Assembly (NCBI RefSeq): GCF_003711515.1
Contig: NW_021167079.1
Span: 3,317,185-3,381,184, forward strand
Direction: 5' to 3'
Length of the DNA stretch: 64,000 nucleotides
From: Sodiomyces alkalinus F11
Taxonomy: Eukaryota; Ascomycota; Sordariomycetes; Glomerellales; Plectosphaerellaceae
Shown here: positions 33,541-46,800 of the stretch, one piece after another
Position numbering within the stretch: the first letter of the stretch is position 1
Layout: the number at the start of each line of letters is the position of its first letter
Position numbers and translations under genes: made by a program
Notes under the pieces: model-generated
Told to the model about the DNA's origin: nothing
The model's input: only the letters and a program-made list of their open reading frames with translations
Database searches by the model: none

Positions 33541-36500
33541 AATTATAACCGATACTAACCCTATTAATAATATTCCCCGCCTCTAGGACCTTAAAGAAAT
33601 AAGGAATATTATTAAGATAGTTAATAATTATCCCGATCTCGCGAAAGAATTCCTTTCGCCTAAGGTTCTCGCCCTACTTCGCGTGGCTAAATAGGCCTAT
33701 AATCTCCTTAGGCTACCTAGCGCTAGCGGCGCCTTAACCTTAAGAAGAAGAGCTATAGTCTTAAGATGTATTAAGGAACCTATATACCCTTAGATATAGA
33801 TTATAATACCGGCGAAATCCACTAACACTATATCTAAGTAGCTAAGTAAAGAACCTTATTCCCGGGAACTCCTTATAAGGCCCGGCTAAACTTAGGATCT
33901 TAAAGGAAAATAGCCTATTTATCCCTTTACTGCTAGTCCTAAACTTCCGATTATTAAGCTAAAGCCAAATTATAATAATATAGGTATAGGGCTAAGCTTA
34001 CTCCCCCTATACCCCGTTATAAGCGTAATAATCGGCGGATTCCTAGAAGATAAACGGGATATACTACGCCCCTTTATCGAGTAACGTATTAACTAATACT
34101 CTAATTTATTTTTCTTACCAATACTAACCGCCGATACTATTTCCGATATTACTAACCGCTAATCTTTTACTATAGACTGTTAAACTACTAAATCTACCTA
34201 TTATTCGCTAACCGTAAATAATAAGGATAAACGTTATAGTCTGACCCTATCGGATATTATCTATATTCCTATAACCGCAAATACCGGAGGAAACTCCGGG
34301 AACTCCGGGGACTATACTAGTCTTAGCGGTATATAAGACTACGCCACTAATAGTTAAGGGAGGCCTTAAGGTAGTAGCGGTATAGATTAGAGATAAGGTA
34401 ATTAGGGGAATACCCCCGGTATCCCTGGTTAAAGTGGCTAATACGGTATACTAAACCCGTTTAATAACTAAGGCGCGAGCCCGTAATAGCCGTTTATATA
34501 TATCCGATTAATAGATCTCGCCGCGTTTATCGCGTAGAGTACCGCTAACTTCCGAAATAACTAGACGTTATCGGGTAATTACCGCTTTAGGGTAAATAAC
34601 CTTAGCTATTTTAACCCTCCCCGGTACTTCTCCGCTAAAAAGAATATATATACTAAAGGAACTAAGCTTATTCATATAGATATCTACCGATTTATTAATA
34701 CGATTAAATAATATACTAGTCTAAGCGATAACTATAAGTAAAGCATACCCTATAGCCTACTATAATACCTCCTTAGGGAAGTATCCGTATAGTTTATAAG
34801 TTTTAATATAGGCCGCCGTAAGTTCTTTAATAAGGATACCGCCGTGGCCGATTAGATAAAGGCTCTCTAGGAGAGGTTTAAGCTCCCGCGCGAGGAAGCC
34901 GAGTATAAGCTACGCCGATAAAAGTATACCCTAAAAGATATAGCGCTCCGCCACGATATTCGGGTATTCGCCGATAAGGTTATCCGCTTAGCTAAGGCCG
35001 CCGATAAACCTAAGGAAAAGCTCCTATCTATTATTTAGGATAAGCTTAATATAAACCTAGCCGTTACTGTAATACGACCCGGGCCTCTTATCTGCTAGAC
35101 GGACTTTATAATTACTCTTATCGATTAAATACTCGGATAGTATAGGAACTATACGTAAGGAGGTTAGAAGCACCTTATTAGCTATTATAGCCTCCCGAAA
35201 ACGGACCGTAAAAACCGTGGACTATATAATGCCTCGCCTAGTATCTACGCCTAGCTACCCGCTCTATAGTATTATAACCGGCGGTCTAGCCCTATACCGG
35301 AATACCGCCGCACGCTATAGCCTAACCGTTACTCCCTTAGTCCGAATTAGTTCCGCCGTAACGACTCACCACGCGCCTTACCCGCGCTAAATGCTAATCG
35401 CTTTATAAACAATAAGGGTGAACGCCTACTAACTAATAACGTAAATAACTAGCCTAATCGCTAATACTAAGACTATCGCTAAGAAAGACTCTAAGAGCTT
35501 ATCCACGTATCCGCTAAGGATACCGTAGGATCTATATCGGAAGATAACGCTAACGCGGAGCCTAATAATAAGCACTATTATTAGCAAGATAACTTAAAAG
35601 GTTCTATAGTGCTATATAATAATAGCGCGGATAATAATAAAAGTAAGTAACTATATTAGGTTGCTAATAGACCCGGTTTTATACCTAAGTATTCTAATCT
35701 TTACTAAGTATGCTAAGAGTATAGTAAATACTATACGTCTATAAGATCTAAGACTAAGACTATTTACCACGAAAGGTTTTATCGTTAGCCGTATTTACTA
35801 GCGGACTAAGGTAGATAGGACTCTCCCCTAATTAACGGTGTATTTTAGGAAGTATAGGATCCTACCCGGGGTCCTTATAAGTATACGTACGCCCGGATCT
35901 AAGCCTATAGCACGGCTATAGGTAAGCTGTTCGAAATCTATATTAACTTAGGAGCCTCCCGCTATATAGTAAGCTAGTAGCTCCTTAGTCGATTTCCCGA
36001 TAAATATATCGACTCTACTAAATATACTATTCTTTAAGGCGTAGGGTCGATAAAGACCCTAGGATAGGCTATCTTTACCGTGCTAGTCCGTGGTATAGTA
36101 GGTAAAGATACGCGGATCGGCCGCTTATATATTAGAGCCTAGGTTATCCCTAGGCTTAACGCCGGTCTGCTCTTAGGATAAGAGTTTAATTACTCTAATA
36201 GCCTAGATATTCTAAATACGCGAGACGCTATTCGTTTTAACGCCTACTAGGATCTTTTAATCCTAGCTTAAGTATTCGCTAAACGCTTACCGGTCTAGCG
36301 GAAGCTTAAGTCCGCTAAGAAGACTATAATTCCGCCCTAGTAGTATAGACTTATTCCGATTTAGAAGCCGGATATTAATATCGATTCTATAGAGTTTATA
36401 CCCGATATCGCCGGATCCCCTAGCCTACTTTTACGGGATTAGTCGAGTATACTAATCTTTAACGCTAGTAATTAGCTATTAGTTATTCCGTGTAGTACTA

Positions 36501-37000
36501 GATTAGGTCATATTAAGCCCTTCTACGCGGACGGTTATTTCCACGCTAAACACGATAACGCGCGCGATATCCTAATAAAGCGTATAAAAGCCGTGGAACC
36601 CTAGGTGAATATAGCGAAAGGCGAATTATTCCGAGGGTATATTACGTCTAAGGGGAAACTTAGTATCGCTAAAAGCCCTAACGCTCCCACGGAGACTACT
36701 AAGGAAAGCGTAACGATCTACCGCTATAAGGGCCGGATTATCCGTTATTTCGCTAAAATCGTGGAGAAATACCCTAAGGTATAGACTAATTAAGGTATTA
36801 TCGATATACCTCCTAAGGAATATATACGGATTCCCCTAGTCGACGGGTAATATAACTAAAAGATTAGTTAGAAGGCGTACCCGCTTAGCCGCGACGATAA
36901 GTAATTCCTGGATAAAACCCTTAATAAGCTCTATAAGTAGGGATATGTAGAATAGCTAATATAGCCTACGCCCTTTAGTATACCCGTATTTATTATATAG
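33541..37000 (+). pseudogene. Ty3/gypsy element 1, left part: Gag, protease and start of RT
   Basis: Plus-strand polyprotein remnant. At about 35905-36180 a retropepsin-like region reads FEIYINLGASRYIV (VDTGAS in the family), followed by VGSIKTLGQAIFTVLVRG and LNAGLLLG. At about 36840-37000 comes the N-terminal RT region (IPLVDG, LSRDDK, LNKLYKQGYVE and PTPFSIPVFI after reading stops as Gln). The RT core and RNase H that should follow are missing; sequence after 37000 is unrelated. Integrase and chromodomain of apparently the same element resume at 49.2 kb. Confidence 0.7.
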
Positions 37001-37004
37001 CATA

Positions 37005-37492
37005 CCGTAAATAGTAACTTCTTCTATAGTGCTCTTCTCTTACTACCTATCGGCCTTAATATCTTTATATAGCCGGTAGGCTAATATTAAGATAGAACGG
37101 ACCTTAAGATATCCTTCGCTATATAAGATTATTAGAGGCGATTATAATACGGCGAGCCCTACGGCCTCTACGTCTAACCCGTTATTCTTATTCTTATCCA
37201 GGAGTCCCTAAACTATCTACTAGCCATCCTTCCAGATAGCTCTAAACCCAGTATAAGGGGTATCGTTATCTACAGCCTAAAAGAGGCGGTACGGTAAACC
37301 ACTTACTAGGAACGCCCACCTACTCTTCTTAGGGTTATACTCCTTACGGGGCCTAGTGCTCAACTCGATAGCGGTCCGTCCTTTAGGCTAAATACCCTTA
37401 TTTAGGTCTAAGCCCTTAATAGCGGTGGCCTAGTAGTCTATAGAGCTATAAGCGGCTATAGCGTTGATATTCGCAGGATCTAATGTCTGCGG
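37005..37492 (-). pseudogene. Unassigned minus-strand ORF remnant between gypsy 1 and the TIR element
   Basis: Read on the minus strand with TAG/TAA as Gln, this segment is nearly continuous and protein-like (TLDPANINAIAAYSSIDY, RWAFLVSGLPYRLF, DNDTPYTGFRAIWKDG). I do not recognise the family. It interrupts the expected gypsy RT and ends at the left TIR of the 11.6-kb unit, so that unit or another insertion could extend further left than I have drawn it. Confidence 0.35.
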
Positions 37493-38257
37493 TTACTTAC
37501 GTTACCCTGATTAGGGTCTTTAGTAATAATTTCTTACGAAAAGAAAGAGAGAAAAAGGGAAGAAGGGACGTTCGGGGGGGGGGGGAACGGGATGATTAAA
37601 ATAGCGGAAAAGGAGTAAAATATAATAGGGAAGAATAGGTAAGCCTAAGTCTATAAGGAAATATCGAAGGGGGGGAGATTAGGATTAAGGCCAAGGAGGG
37701 TTTAATTTATCCTCCGAGGACCTCTTCTAAAGGCTCTTCTCTTTAAGCAGGAGTCCTTAGCTTATAACTATAGCTCGAACGGTCTTTTAGTCGTTAAAGG
37801 AGGTTATTTCCTAAGTCATAATAATGATAGCCTTTATAAAATCGGAAAGAAGGTGCTAAATTAGGAAATCGATATTAGAAACGCTTACTATAATTAGCTA
37901 ACTGGCTTCGGCGCTTACTATAATTAGCTAGTAAATATCTAATAAGGCTCTTCGTTTATTATTAGGTAGTGGGCGGAGTCGTGATTCTATAATATGGAAA
38001 ATAAAAGGAGGTAGCTATAAATAGCTATAAAGGCAGGTCGAATAGTCGTGATTATTTCGTTAGAGACGCCTCTCTTAACTTATAAAAGCTATAAACCGCT
38101 TAGTTGACGTCTCTGCTTATCTGTCTCTTAAATATAAAAGATATAGGATCCCCGGCTCTTTATTCCTCTTTTTCTAAGCAATATCACCACTTCTATAGTT
38201 ATCTCTACCGATAGCACTATTACTATAACTACTTCCTAACTTCTTAAACGTATACTA

Positions 38258-39474
38258 TGGCTTCTAAGCATATAATTAGGGTATTAAATAAAGCGGAACC
38301 GTATAAACGTAAAAAGGCCGTTAGTAGATAGGAGTCCGTTAAGCCTATTCCGTGGTTTTAGTCTAAAACGCGTCTAATAAGGGGCACTCCTAATAAGTAT
38401 AACGTTTAGGTAACGCCTATAGATATAACTATAAGTTTTCCTTCCTTATTTCTTATAGTTACCCTAATTAGGGCGTGCTAACTTTAATACTAAGGTTAAC
38501 ACTTACGTCAGTTAATTCGAGGTAGCTAGTAAGGGCGGCGTTTCGTACGTCGAGCTCGACTTTCTATCTTCTATCGTCGATTTAGATACCCGGCTCACCG
38601 TTATGAACCGGTTTTAGAATACTTTATTAAATATTACTAACCGGGATATAGAACAGGCTCTATTCAGGGAAATACGTGACTTCTTTAAGACGCCCTTATT
38701 CCGCCGTCGTATCTTCGTGGCTAAGGATCTCACGAGCCCCTAAAAAGAGTATATTATAAAGATCGTGATAAGGGCCTTACGCCGCTAAGGCATTTATCAT
38801 GCAGGTATATAGCGTAGTTAATAAGGTGCCCTGCTAGTACTACGAAGAATGCTAAACAGCTATAACAGATCGGGTTAATAATAAGATCACGTACCTATTC
38901 TATAAGTGCGTCTCCCTGCCGTAGAATCCACGCTTCCCCGACTACGCTAACTATCTATTCTATAAGTCTACTTACACGTTCCGAGATAAGGGCCTCTGTA
39001 AGAAGTTCTAGTGGGCTAAGTATAAGATTAGCTAGCCCGATAGTGATTACCCCGGCTTTAAACACTATAATCCCCTCCCTAAGGATAACTTAGTGCTACC
39101 GTAGTCTTTCTATAACGATAAACGATACCCGATCTACTCTCCTCGGACTAACGTTTTCCTGGTTAATATAACCGCTATAGTCCACGAGATTACTCGCTAA
39201 ATACGCTAGGCCTATAGCGGCAAGACCTCTAAGGCTTATAATAGCTTACTTAGTCTTATTCTAATACTCTTAGCTCGGTATAGGAAGGAGGTGGATAGGT
39301 ATTATAATATTATCCGTAAGGCTAAGGAGGTGCCTAACCGGGAGGATATAGTTATCTACTAGACTATTCTGCTTCCTAAGGGGGCTTAGGTCTAGCGTCG
39401 GGTCTCTAAGAAGTACGGGCCTAAGGAAGGTAACTATAAAAGCGATCCTAACCTAGAAACTAAGTTATTTACTT
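38258..39474 (+). pseudogene. Unknown ORF on the opposite strand of the gypsy-like polyprotein
   Basis: Starts ATGGCTTCTAAGCA (M at 38258) with a basic N-terminus (KAEPYKRKKAVSRQES), then changes frame near the CCCTAATTAGGG at 38462. From about 38830 it reads, with stops as Gln/Trp, VPCQYYEEC, YLFYKCVSLP, YTFRDKGLCKKF, IYSPRTNVFLVN, LIARYRKEVDRYYNIIRKAK and ends near FTQ at 39470. The Cys and aromatic spacing suggests a small DNA- or metal-binding module, but I do not recognise a family. RIP has introduced many stops, so any present function is unlikely. Confidence 0.4.
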
Positions 39475-39488
39475 AATAGGGTGCTTTA

Positions 39489-40840
39489 TAATCAGGGGAA
39501 TAGGTAATAAGAATAGGTGCGCGGTTTATAGGGTGGCTTATAGGGAAGGGAATCAGATAGTTAATTATCCAAATAATATAACTCTAATAGATAAACGGGA
39601 GTTCTATAAAGTAACGTTCCCTGGTACTTAGGGCATTACTCTTTTCGCGAGAACTTTATAATAGGTCTAATTAGGGGAATAGGTAGTAAGGTCAGGGGAA
39701 ATAAGGTATAAAAGGAGGTCTTCTTCGTAGCTTATCTTCTTCTCTTTTTCCTTCTCTTTATAATAATCCGTTTTCTACTCCACACGAGTAGACTCCACGG
39801 GCCTATCTACCGATAAAGCCCTTATAAGAAGAATAAGATTTATAGGCAGCGGCCAGCAGTCGCTTAATTAGGCTAACGAAACTAGGGAATCCCCGGGTTT
39901 TCCGGTTTTTATTATTATTACCGCCGTCGTCGTCGTAATATTACGTTTTTCTTTAATAGGGGTTTTTCTGGCGGGGCTCTTAACGCCGTTAACTTAGTGT
40001 CTTAAACTTACTCTTTTAGTAATAGGTATAGTGTTAGTCTTTTCTTTCCGGATAAGGAACTTACGTATAGTAGGCTTAAGGGTAGTATATATAGGTGTAG
40101 TCAGGGGAATAGGGGTATAATATTAGTTATAGGGAGAGCGATCAGTAATAGAGATTAGGAAAAGGGGGCTTTAGGCAGTAGGAAGGGGGTGGCTCTTATA
40201 CTTCTAAAATCGGCCTTTAAGATTAACGTAATAACCTAAAAAGTTACTAGTACTAGGGTTAGTAAAGGAGGGATTTACGGTTTACGGCTTATAGCCTCTA
40301 ACGGCATTTCTCTCGATTATATTATACCCTTAGTAACCGTTCTTATACTAGTTATTCCCGACTATAACTCCCTTCCGCAGAATAGGCAGCTTATATTAAA
40401 CCAGGAATAATTTAGTTTAGGTCCGATAAATTATACGGTAATCAGGGGAATAGAAGTAAAGAATTCAAGATTATAATAAAAGAAACCTATACTTACTATA
40501 GAAAAGAGAGTGTATAGTGGTATATCTCTATAACGTCCACGTAGTTAGGCGTACTTATAAATATAATAAATAATAAATATAGGGAAAAGTCTTCTAATCG
40601 GGGAAATAAGTCTGGATAGGTTTATAGTGTCTCTAATTAGGGTAATAAAGGTAAAAGTTTAAAAAAGAAACGGACTAGGGTAGTAGTTAGGAAGATTATT
40701 TATAGGTTTACGCCCTTTATACTAGCGTATATCACGACTCTAGGTGGATAAGAGACTTAGCTCTATTTACCCTCGGCCCTAAGACTACACGCTAGCCTCC
40801 TAACGAGTACAGGCTTTAAAAATAAAGGAAATCAGGGAAA
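39489..40840 (+). repeat. Cluster of dispersed CTRATYAGGGGAA motifs
   Basis: Copies at 39489, 39667, 39691, 40097, 40439, 40594, 40633 and 40829, nearly all in the same orientation, many followed by TAGGTAATAA-like sequence. Further copies occur through the 11.6-kb unit: 37505 (CCCTGATTAGGG, within the left TIR), 38462, 41037, 41629, 42281, 43428, 45958, 47879 and 48872. The inner half of each TIR contains the same core. One copy lies outside, in gypsy 1 at about 34391. Confidence 0.7.
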
Positions 40841-40859
40841 ATAATAATAAAGAATAAAA

Positions 40860-43800
40860 TACAGCTCGCTAGTATAATCCTCGTACTTACTCGGGTTAAA
40901 ATCTAGGCGCTATAGAATCTGCACCTCGACGGTACTAGACTCCCTTACCTTTTTTAACTCTTCTTCCAGCTTCTTATCATACTCCCCTAATAACTCTCTT
41001 AGTCTCTCGGAGCGGCGTAAAATATCGTTAATAGTATAATTAGGGGAACTAATATTATCCTCGGCCCTAGTATCTTCCTTAGGGTCCTCGCCAGGTAAAA
41101 GGAGTGCTTCGGTGACTTCTTCGGTGATAGGCGCTCCTCGGGTAGGGTATATAATCTTAAGCTCTTCGCTATAGTCCCGTTTAAGTATAGTCTAGTCCTT
41201 AGGCTCCTAGTACCTATTATCGTTTTAGATAAACTTCTTTAGGCGGTTAGTAGTAAAAGTAATCCCTTTTAGTTTATCCTTAGTAAGAGTCTTAAGGATA
41301 AAGAACTTATTATCGTGATTAGCCTTTCGGATATAATATAGGCTATTCTAGCAGTAGTCGAGCTTAGCCTCATAGCTTATATCGATAGCTTTCTTAGTAT
41401 CGTGAACTAGTATAAGATCCTTAACTTATAGCCTTTGCTTACGGAGTACCCGGGCACGCCTAGCGTTAATATAGGCTATCCGTCGCCCTCGTTATTTAGT
41501 GATTATAGTAATAGTAGCTTATCGGTTAGTATTAAGCTAGGTAAAAGCCCTTAACCGAAGTATTATCTTATCCTTAGGGGTTTTAACGCGGCCTTAGTCT
41601 AGTACTCTCTAGGTTAGGCAGGTCGTCTTAATCGGGGTAATAGCCTCGTGGCCGTGTAGAAGGAAGAAAGGGGTACGGCTAGTAGAAGCTCTTACCGTTA
41701 TACGGTTAGCGAAGAGGATTATCGGGAGGATCTTATAAAGGGCTTTAGGGTAAAGCTTCGACTAGATAAACAGAGCATAGGTAATAGCCTTATACCTAAC
41801 CTTATTAAGGCTATTAGTGCGGGGGTAATAGGCCGAAGCGAGCTTCCGAGTAATTCTATAACGACGGTTTAGCTCGATTATATAACTCTTATTCTCTAGA
41901 CCTCTATCTATAAGGAGGATTATATAAAGCCTATACCTATAGATTATATCTTCCTATAGAAATAAGGTAATAGCCTTAGACGTGTTCTTCTTTAGTAGTC
42001 GGGCCTTAACCTAATCTATAAATATATAGCGGGCCTCTATAAGATACCACCCTTAGAGATATTAAACGTCTAGGCAGACCCAGGTAAAAGGGAGGGCGGC
42101 CTTAGGTAGGCTTATTACGATTAAGGGGTCCTCCTAGGAACGGCTACGGCGGGCCTAGTATTCAGAACAGGACTCGATAAACCTCTAAACGCTCTTATAG
42201 ATACTATCCTAGAAGTAGTTAGCGGTACGGCGATAGTAAGTGCCCTGCCTTCCTCGGTATCCGGATTTATTATAGGCTCTCCTAATTAGGTTAACCTAGG
42301 TATCCTTATCGTTAATCTAGCGTTTAGGGGTTAAATCGGCTTTAGTTACTCGGGTCTATAATAATCCGTCCTTAAGGAATACACGGATAGCTCTATCTTT
42401 AACTCTATAGGCTTCCTTAGGATCTATTCCCCTAAGCACGCGAAAGGTCGTTAAGAAGGTGGCTACTTATCGGGAAAACTAACTCTAGGTAAGGTCCTTA
42501 TTAAGGATATTATTAGCTAAGGCAGGGTCGTCGAACTACTTCTCGGCTTCTATAAGGAAGATTCTATCGTCTACGAAGTTGTTTAGGTCTCCTTCGGTAT
42601 CGTCGTTAGCCTAATTAAAGGGTATTCTGGGTATCCGCGAGAGTCTATCGTCTATAGTATTCTTAGATCCCTTAATATACTTAACGTCGAAGTCGAAGAG
42701 CCGGATCCAGGCGAGCTATCGGGTAATTAGGGCACTAAGAAGGTTAGTAGCAGATCCTTTTAACTAGGATAAGAGGGCTTAGGTATCGGTTTCGAGGATA
42801 AATTAAACCCTATAAAGGTAGTTACGTAGGCGCCGAAGGGTTTTTAGGACTCCCCTTAGCTCTAGCTTACTAGCGTTATAGACCCTCTCCGTAGGAGACT
42901 AGCGTCCGCTTTCGTACCGTGCCACGGCTCTTTTATCCTTAACGTACTACCCGAGGATTCTACCCTATCTATCTATACTAGCGTCGACGATAATATAGAT
43001 AACTCCCACGCCTTCGCCGTATTGAATAGTAATCAGGACAGGGGCAGTGGTAAGGGCTTTCTTAAGGGCGTCTATAGCGTATTATTAAGGCTCCTCCTAC
43101 TTAAAGGCAGTATTCTTCCGTAGCAGGTCGGTTAGGGGTTTAGCGATAATAGCGAACTTATAAATCCAGACTCGGTAAAAGGTAATAAGACCGAGGAATA
43201 AATAAATATTAGAAACCGTGCTATACCTCTCCTACTCTCGGACCTTCGCTATCTTAGCCTACTTAGGGGAACGACTATTAATGCTATAGATATAGCCTAT
43301 AATAGTAGCTGCTTTCTAATACCACTAGCTTTTAATACCTACGATAGTGCCTCTAGCTAATTCCACGTTAAGAAGCACTTTATCGATATTAGCGATATAC
43401 TCGGCTATAAAACGGCGAATTCTTAGTCTAATCAGGGTATCTTTATAGGTGGTTATCGGTCCTTTTACTATAATATCGTTAATAAAGGCTTTATAGTACT
43501 AAGGAATAAGGTCGTAAAGGATACGGGTTATAATACGTATAAACTAGGCCACTAAATTAGTAGCCCCCTAAGGAAGGGTATATATCCTAAAGAGTCTAAT
43601 AATAGTCATAAAGGTGGTAAGATCTCGCGACTCCTTATTAAGGGTAACCTAATTATAGCCGGAAAAGAGGTCTAAGAGAGATATAAGCTTATATATAGCG
43701 AAATCCTCGGAGAACTCGTTAGCCTTAGGCGGTATAAAGGTATCTCGAAGAGTTACTATATTAATCTTAGTAGCCGAGTTAATAAGCCGTATATTACCGT

Positions 43801-46800
43801 CCTTCTTCTTAACTAGGAACCAGGGGTTATAATAGGCTACGTGGCTCTCCTCGATTATACCTTTCTTAAGGCGGTCCTGTATTATCTGCACGACTATAGA
43901 CTATAAAGTCTTAGGGATAAGGATCCCCTTCGCCTAACACGCCTTATAAGAAACCGCTCGAATCTTCTATAGAGGGGCTACCCGTTCGTTAAGGCGGCCG
44001 CACTTAGTCTAATCCCACGTAATAGCTGCCTCTCGGTTTAGGAGGACCTTTATTATAAGCTCCTTTTCCTTAGGGGTTAAGTGGTCGACGGTCTCTAGGA
44101 TAGCGTCGAGTCTTTCGGGTATAAGGCGCGAACGGGGTATAATTTTAAAAAACTTTAGTATAATCAGGCTAACGAACCGCTCGTCTTCTAGCTCCTAGTC
44201 TTTCTCTTTAATTTCTACGAGGATATTCTTCTTCTAGTAGGGGTCTCTATTAGGGATATTTTTATCGGACGGGATATCGTTAAAAGGGTAAACCTTAAGA
44301 GCTTTTATCTTCTATATAGTAAAGACGCCTTCGGGATTAGGGGGATAGTATACTTCTTTAATAAGATCCTAGGACTTCCTCCTTTTCGGCTACTATAGCC
44401 TCCTTATCGTAATCGCGGCTATACTAATAATACTATCCTCCTCTTTCTTTAGAGCCTCGAGCGCTCTTATCTAGGAATTATCCTATATTATCCGGTCCTT
44501 TCGAAAATATAAGACTAAGAGGCTATTAGGGTGATTAGGCTAATAGTGGTGTGGAAAAGTCGAAAAAGATAAGTAGTTAGTGTGAATTACATATTATTAT
44601 ATAATCGTAGTTATTATATAGGGAGCCTTCGTAATATACCTCTTATATCCTCGGCCCTAATTTCGTAGTATCGCCCTTAAGGCTATATAAATTCTCTTTA
44701 TTATAGGCTTTACCTCCTCTGTAAACAGGAAGGCTACTAAATCAGCAGCGTCCTTATTATCTAAATAAAAGAAAATATCATCGTCGCTCTTCTTTCTTTT
44801 CGTCTTCTCCTTCTTCGCCTCCTCCTTCTCTTTCGCCCCCTAATCGGGCGAACCGCTAGTCCTATCGTTACTCGATATTAAGGTAGCGGCCCCGGACTAA
44901 CTATAAGAGACGCTATCCTCCCCCTACTATCCGATACTTAGATCGATTAAATCCTCCTCCTCTTAACGCTTTTCCTCCTCTTTAAACTTAGGCTAACTTT
45001 ATCTATAAGGGCGGTTATCGACCTATTCTCTATTAGCGGTAAGGACGATAATACGGGCGTCCCCGTAGGCGAAGTCTATATCGATCTATCCGTCTCTATA
45101 GATAAAAGAGGCGTGACTATTAAGTAAGAACGGTAGGCTAAGAAGTATCCTAGGCCTTATTCCCTCGATCACGACGAAATAGACCTTTTTATACTAGTCC
45201 CTAACCTAAAAGTGCTCTTCTAGATATCCTACGTAGTTTACCCTATCCACGTCGTTAATTCCCTTAATCGCGATATTACTTTTCCCTATACGGCTCTATA
45301 CTCCTAGCTTTTCTACGAGATCTAGCCGGATAGTATTAAAGACGGCTCCTATATTAATAACTACGTAAAAACGATTCTCTATAGGGTAGGCCTTAGCTAT
45401 TCGCTTAGTTAGGCTAACCCGTATCGTTATATACTTAGTGTAGATAGTAAGAGGCTTTAGTTTATTAATTATCGGGGCGGGCGTGATAGATAGGGTATTA
45501 TCAGGCGTAAGGGTAGTAGTTATAGTATTCGTAAACTATATATAATATTCGGGTCCTAGGGGTAAGGAGTCCGTGAAAAAGGTCTCTTTAGGGGTTAAGC
45601 GGATAACTTTATAAGGCTTTACCTAGCTACTAATCGACCTTCGCGTCTCTCCGTAGTCCACGAGGATAGCTCTATTAGTGGAGAGGAGGTAAACTATAGG
45701 AACCTTAACCTTTATCTCTGAAAGGTGCTTTAGGCTCTTCTCGTGGACCTTCTATATAACGGCCTCCTAGTTAAATAAGTTAAGGGTATCCTTTTAAGCC
45801 GAGGCTCGCGAGATAGATCGAGTAGTACTTAAGGTGGTAGTAGGTCTAGATATAGGGGTTATCGAATTAGGGGTTAGACCGTCGTCTATATCGGTATCGT
45901 CAACTATCTCTATAACCCTCTAAGAGCTTTCCGGAGTTATTAGGGTCTATTAAACGGCCTAATTAGGGGAACTAGCTACTTTTAGCGTGGGTTTACTAAT
46001 TCTACCGCTCCTAGTAGTACGAAGAGGGTCCTAGGGGTCGGTCGAAGTATATTAAGATATAGACGTAGTATACACTCTAGCTATAATAAAGTTAATAGAT
46101 CTCGTGACCTTAGTAACCCTTAAGGCTTAAGTGGCTTAGGTGGCATAACCACTCTAACCGGTCTACTACTTCTATACCTACTTAACTATATACTTAATTA
46201 TAAGTCTATTAGTCTTATTAGTCTTATAGGGGAGGGTAAGGGGCTAGAAGGTCTTAATATAAAGGTCTACGAGCTCCTTCAATCGGCTATAAAGCTTAGT
46301 AGCTAGCTAATATAGTATAAGGCGTCGGTATAGCTAGTACTCGTTAACTCATAGCTCGCTCTTTAGGCAGGCTACCTAAATACCGGTCTAATCTATAACT
46401 AAATACGCGGGGAACTCCTACTTAACTAGGTTATAGGCGTTATCGTGGATTAGGATAGGGTAGTTATCTCTCCGATATCCTTCTTAGCCGTAATAGTAAT
46501 AGCGAGCTAGCGGGGACTATCCATTATTCTAGGCAACTCTCTGCTATCCTAGGCGGTTATCGTGTTACTAGGTCGGGCGGCTATTATTACGCCGGTTATT
46601 CTATTTAGGGCGGGGTCCTCCGTAGTAGATCTCCTCGGTATACTAGGCGTTATTAGACTAGGAAGCGGCACTATTCGCCTAATTAAGGGTAGCGAAATAC
46701 ATTAAAGCAGTTATCGTAGGCTAAGGGGCGTGCTTAAAGACAGTATAAAAGGCGTTCCTTAGATTAGACTTCGTAGCGAGGAGGGCTTAGACCTTCTCCT

